This document shows positions 3,770-5,908 of a stretch of 5,908 bases of DNA, piece by piece. Origin of the DNA: Acidobacteriota bacterium. Its GTDB lineage: Bacteria; Acidobacteriota; UBA4820; DSQY01. The stretch is taken from contig JAKAJA010000127.1 in assembly GCA_021814085.1 (NCBI GenBank), positions 1-5,908 of the forward strand. The letters are read 5' to 3'. The first letter of the stretch is position 1; each line of letters starts with the position of its first letter. The position numbers were made by a program, and so were the translations under genes. The notes beneath the pieces were generated by a model. The model was not told the origin of the DNA. It searched no databases and saw only the letters and a program-made list of their open reading frames with translations.

Positions 3770-5908
3770 AAGTTCTTACCGAACTCGTTCAATACCGCGA
3801 AATACGGCCCGATGCTGGGGATGAAGTGCCGCTCGTGCCTGCTGTGGGGGCCGATGCCGCTCTGGCCCCAGACGACGGCGTTCCCGCCCGGGGCGAAGCG
3901 GGCGGACGTGCCCGCCAGCTTCCTGCCGAGCCTGGGCTCGTTGCCCGAGATGCGCCGGGCCGCCTCCAAGAGGTGCCCCAGGTAGGGATTGTCCATGGGG
4001 CAGGCCACGCCGCCCTCCGTCACATCCATTTGGAGGTCGAGACCCCGCTCACCGCAGTAGGCACGCAGGGTGGACAGGAGCTCCTCCGCCGAATCCTCGG
4101 GGATGGGGCGCACCTCGATGCCCAAAACCCCCTCGGGGGGCGTGATGTTGTAGATCCCCGGCTCCCCGCAGGTCATGAATGGGAAGCGCATCCCTGTGAC
4201 CCACCCGTCGCCGGCCTTGAGGGTGAGAGCCTCTCCCAGGATGCGCTGGAGGTCGCCCCGGGCCTCGATGAGGCGCTCGGACATGTCCCGCGCGGCCCCG
4301 CCCATGCCCGTGTGCTCCCGCTCGCCGCGGGCCACGATGCGGGCCCGGACCACGCCGCGGTTGGCCACGCAGATCTCGCCGAAGAGCTCGTCGCCCCTCT
4401 CGCCGGTGCGCTCCCCCAGGGTCATGAACTCGGGGGCCCACCCCGCCTCCTGCCGGAGGTCCTCCAGGACCTGGGGCGTGCCGTAGGGTTCCGACTCGCC
4501 GTTCTCCTCGTTGCCCACGAAGAGGAGGTTCACGGGCGGGTAAGGCGGTCCCGCTTTCAGGGTCCGGCGCATCCAGACCATGTCCGTGGCCACCACGGTC
4601 TTCATGTCGGCGGCGCCGCGGGCCCACAGGTAATCGCCTTCCACGCGGGGCTCGAACTGGCTGTCGTTGGGGTCGGGCTCCACCACGTCGAAGTGGCCGC
4701 CCAGGGTGACCGGGGCCAGGAGGGCGCCGGGGAAGCCGGCGAGGACCGAGGGATACTTGCCCCCCTCGAAGAGCCGCACGAGCGCCCCCGCGTCGCGCAG
4801 GGTGCCCGCCAGGAACCGGGCGCATCGCCAGACCTCGTCGAGCCGCTCCCTGGGGCAGTTGGTGACGGAGGGGATGCGGCACAGGGCCTGGGAAAGGGCC
4901 AGGGTCTCGGCCACGGGGTCCTCCCCCGCTTCGACAGCGGCGCGGTCCTCGAAGACCTCGGCGGGAGACTCGGGCCGCTTGGCCTCGGCCTCCCTGTACT
5001 TCGCCGCGCGCTCGGCGAGCTTGGCGGCCTCGTCGCCCAGGACCCCGAGGTCCGACAGGGCCTCGGCGAGCTCGTCGCGCAGGAGGGCCTTGCGCCCGTC
5101 GAGCCACTCCGCCAGGAGCTCCCGGGGGACCAGGATGTTCCCCGAGGGTGCCGTCTGGGCGCCGCCGAGCCTGTCCCCGAACCACCGGCGGGCCGCCGAC
5201 GCGGGGTTGGGTGCCCCTTCGGCCATCTCGCGCAGGGGCTCCAGGAGGGCCGTGTAGCCCATGGCCTCGGCCATGGGGGCCAGGTCTTGCAGGGTGGCCC
5301 TGAGGAACTCCCTTACGGTGACCTTGCCCCCCGTGAAGGGCTCTTCGACGGATGCCTCCAGGCCCCGGCGCGCGGCCGCGTCCTCGTTCCGACGGGCCCT
5401 CGCGATGTCCTCCGCGTCGTAGGCGTAGGCCGCCCCGAAGGCAGGGTCCGCGTAGATGCGGAGCATGAGGACTTCCTTGAAGGCGATCTTGGCCGCCGAG
5501 AGGGCGAGGGTGTCGCCGCCCTCGTCGGTGCGCACCTCCACGCGGCTCATGGGGAGGTCCACCCGGGCGCAGAGGTTCTCCACCATGAGCGCCTTTTCGG
5601 CCTCCTCCAGGCTCGCGTTCTCCCCGGCCCGGTAGAGGCCCTTGTGGTAGAGCTTGGCGAGCTGTTCGGCGGTGGCCCAGATGTTCCGGTTCACGGGGTC
5701 CACGTCGGAGCGGGCGCGGACGGGGGTCCAGTTGTTGGCCCCGAAGCGGACCCCGCGGCGCACCAGGTCGTAGGAGATGCGCAGGTAGTCCTGGTGGCTC
5801 GCGTAGAGGTAGGGGACGTCCAGCTCGGGGGGGTTGGGGAAGGTCAGGAGCCGGTTGGAATCGTTTGGCGTGAGGGCCACCGCGGGCTCGCCCTCCACCA
5901 TCTCCCAG
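3751..5908 (-). CDS. Two-domain protein: GCS-like carboxylate-amine ligase region fused to an M20 metallopeptidase (5' end outside window)
   Basis: Residues are counted from the M at 5901, which is probably internal: the frame stays open upstream and no spaced SD precedes it. Residues 325-716 form a complete M20 (ArgE/DapE/CPG2) hydrolase: GGHFDVV (H403), ARGAADMK (D432), VGNEENGE (E465 catalytic, E466 metal), GER (E497), a lid-domain EHTG (H530) and GPHSRHE (H686). All site residues are present, so it should be active on a peptide or N-acyl amino acid. Residues 1-240 resemble the late part of glutamate-cysteine-ligase-type enzymes: SRVEVRTDEGG (119-129), then a hydrophobic helix, then RRGLEA (178-183), TGGKVTVREFL (190-200) and MAEGAPNPASAARRW (226-240). 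This assignment rests on remembered pattern and is moderate. A charged helical linker (260-325) joins the two. The final GAGSR and stop come from a heptamer array. Confidence 0.8.
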   Translation of the reverse strand, partial: WEMVEGEPAVALTPNDSNRLLTFPNPPELDVPYLYASHQDYLRISYDLVRRGVRFGANNWTPVRARSDVDPVNRNIWATAEQLAKLYHKGLYRAGENASLEEAEKALMVENLCARVDLPMSRVEVRTDEGGDTLALSAAKIAFKEVLMLRIYADPAFGAAYAYDAEDIARARRNEDAAARRGLEASVEEPFTGGKVTVREFLRATLQDLAPMAEAMGYTALLEPLREMAEGAPNPASAARRWFGDRLGGAQTAPSGNILVPRELLAEWLDGRKALLRDELAEALSDLGVLGDEAAKLAERAAKYREAEAKRPESPAEVFEDRAAVEAGEDPVAETLALSQALCRIPSVTNCPRERLDEVWRCARFLAGTLRDAGALVRLFEGGKYPSVLAGFPGALLAPVTLGGHFDVVEPDPNDSQFEPRVEGDYLWARGAADMKTVVATDMVWMRRTLKAGPPYPPVNLLFVGNEENGESEPYGTPQVLEDLRQEAGWAPEFMTLGERTGERGDELFGEICVANRGVVRARIVARGEREHTGMGGAARDMSERLIEARGDLQRILGEALTLKAGDGWVTGMRFPFMTCGEPGIYNITPPEGVLGIEVRPIPEDSAEELLSTLRAYCGERGLDLQMDVTEGGVACPMDNPYLGHLLEAARRISGNEPRLGRKLAGTSARFAPGGNAVVWGQSGIGPHSRHERHFIPSIGPYFAVLNEFGKNLGAGSR

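Noticed and set aside
5899..5901. ATG at 5901 as the start of the M20 fusion gene
   Set aside because: The frame is open to the window edge, the GGGAG before it has no spacing, and the N-terminal domain would be cut; the gene most likely starts outside.

Overview
The window looks like a GC-rich bacterial chromosome segment in which every gene I can support lies on the minus strand. The genes are tightly spaced and each has a purine-rich Shine-Dalgarno sequence. Gene content (an AlkP-superfamily phosphodiesterase, a small ribbon-helix-helix protein, a rubrerythrin fragment-like protein, an M20 hydrolase) and GC level would suit Acidobacteriota or a former deltaproteobacterial lineage. I cannot fix the taxon from sequence alone.

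Reading in the direction of transcription (high to low coordinates): (1) the 3' part of a large two-domain protein with an N-terminal region resembling glutamate-cysteine-ligase-type carboxylate-amine ligases and a complete C-terminal M20 metallopeptidase (3751-5908, 5' end outside the window); (2) a 71-residue rubrerythrin-like diiron protein (3451-3666); (3) a 70-residue ribbon-helix-helix protein (3128-3340) behind a good sigma70-type promoter (3360-3388); (4) an AlkP-superfamily phosphodiesterase (1619-3001); (5) a four-helix-bundle protein of the S23/intervening-sequence family (1191-1622) that overlaps the AlkP stop codon by ATGA; (6) adenylylsulfate kinase CysC (509-1123); (7) the N-terminal part of a PHP-domain phosphoesterase of the TrpH/YciV type (1-352, 3' end outside the window). 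CysC makes PAPS, and TrpH-type PHP proteins are known to dephosphorylate PAP and related 3',5'-bisphosphates. The lower half may therefore serve PAPS/PAP metabolism, with the AlkP enzyme as a possible phosphate- or sulfate-ester hydrolase.

The most striking feature is what fills the gaps. Four of the junctions carry inverted arrays of a short unit. Three arrays use a 7-bp unit (GGGAGCG/GGGAGCA) and one uses an 8-bp unit (GTGAGTAG). Each element begins at or just after one stop codon and ends 14-34 bp before the next start codon, leaving only the ribosome binding site outside. In three cases the arms enclose a short loop of 23-56 bp. In the fourth, two arms of exactly four heptamers each enclose the whole four-helix-bundle gene. 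That is the layout of the intervening sequences found in some bacterial 23S rRNA genes, which carry the same protein family inside a stem. My main hypothesis is a dispersed inverted-heptamer element family, with the four-helix-bundle copy as the protein-bearing member and the short copies as protein-less relatives. Mobility is inferred, not seen.
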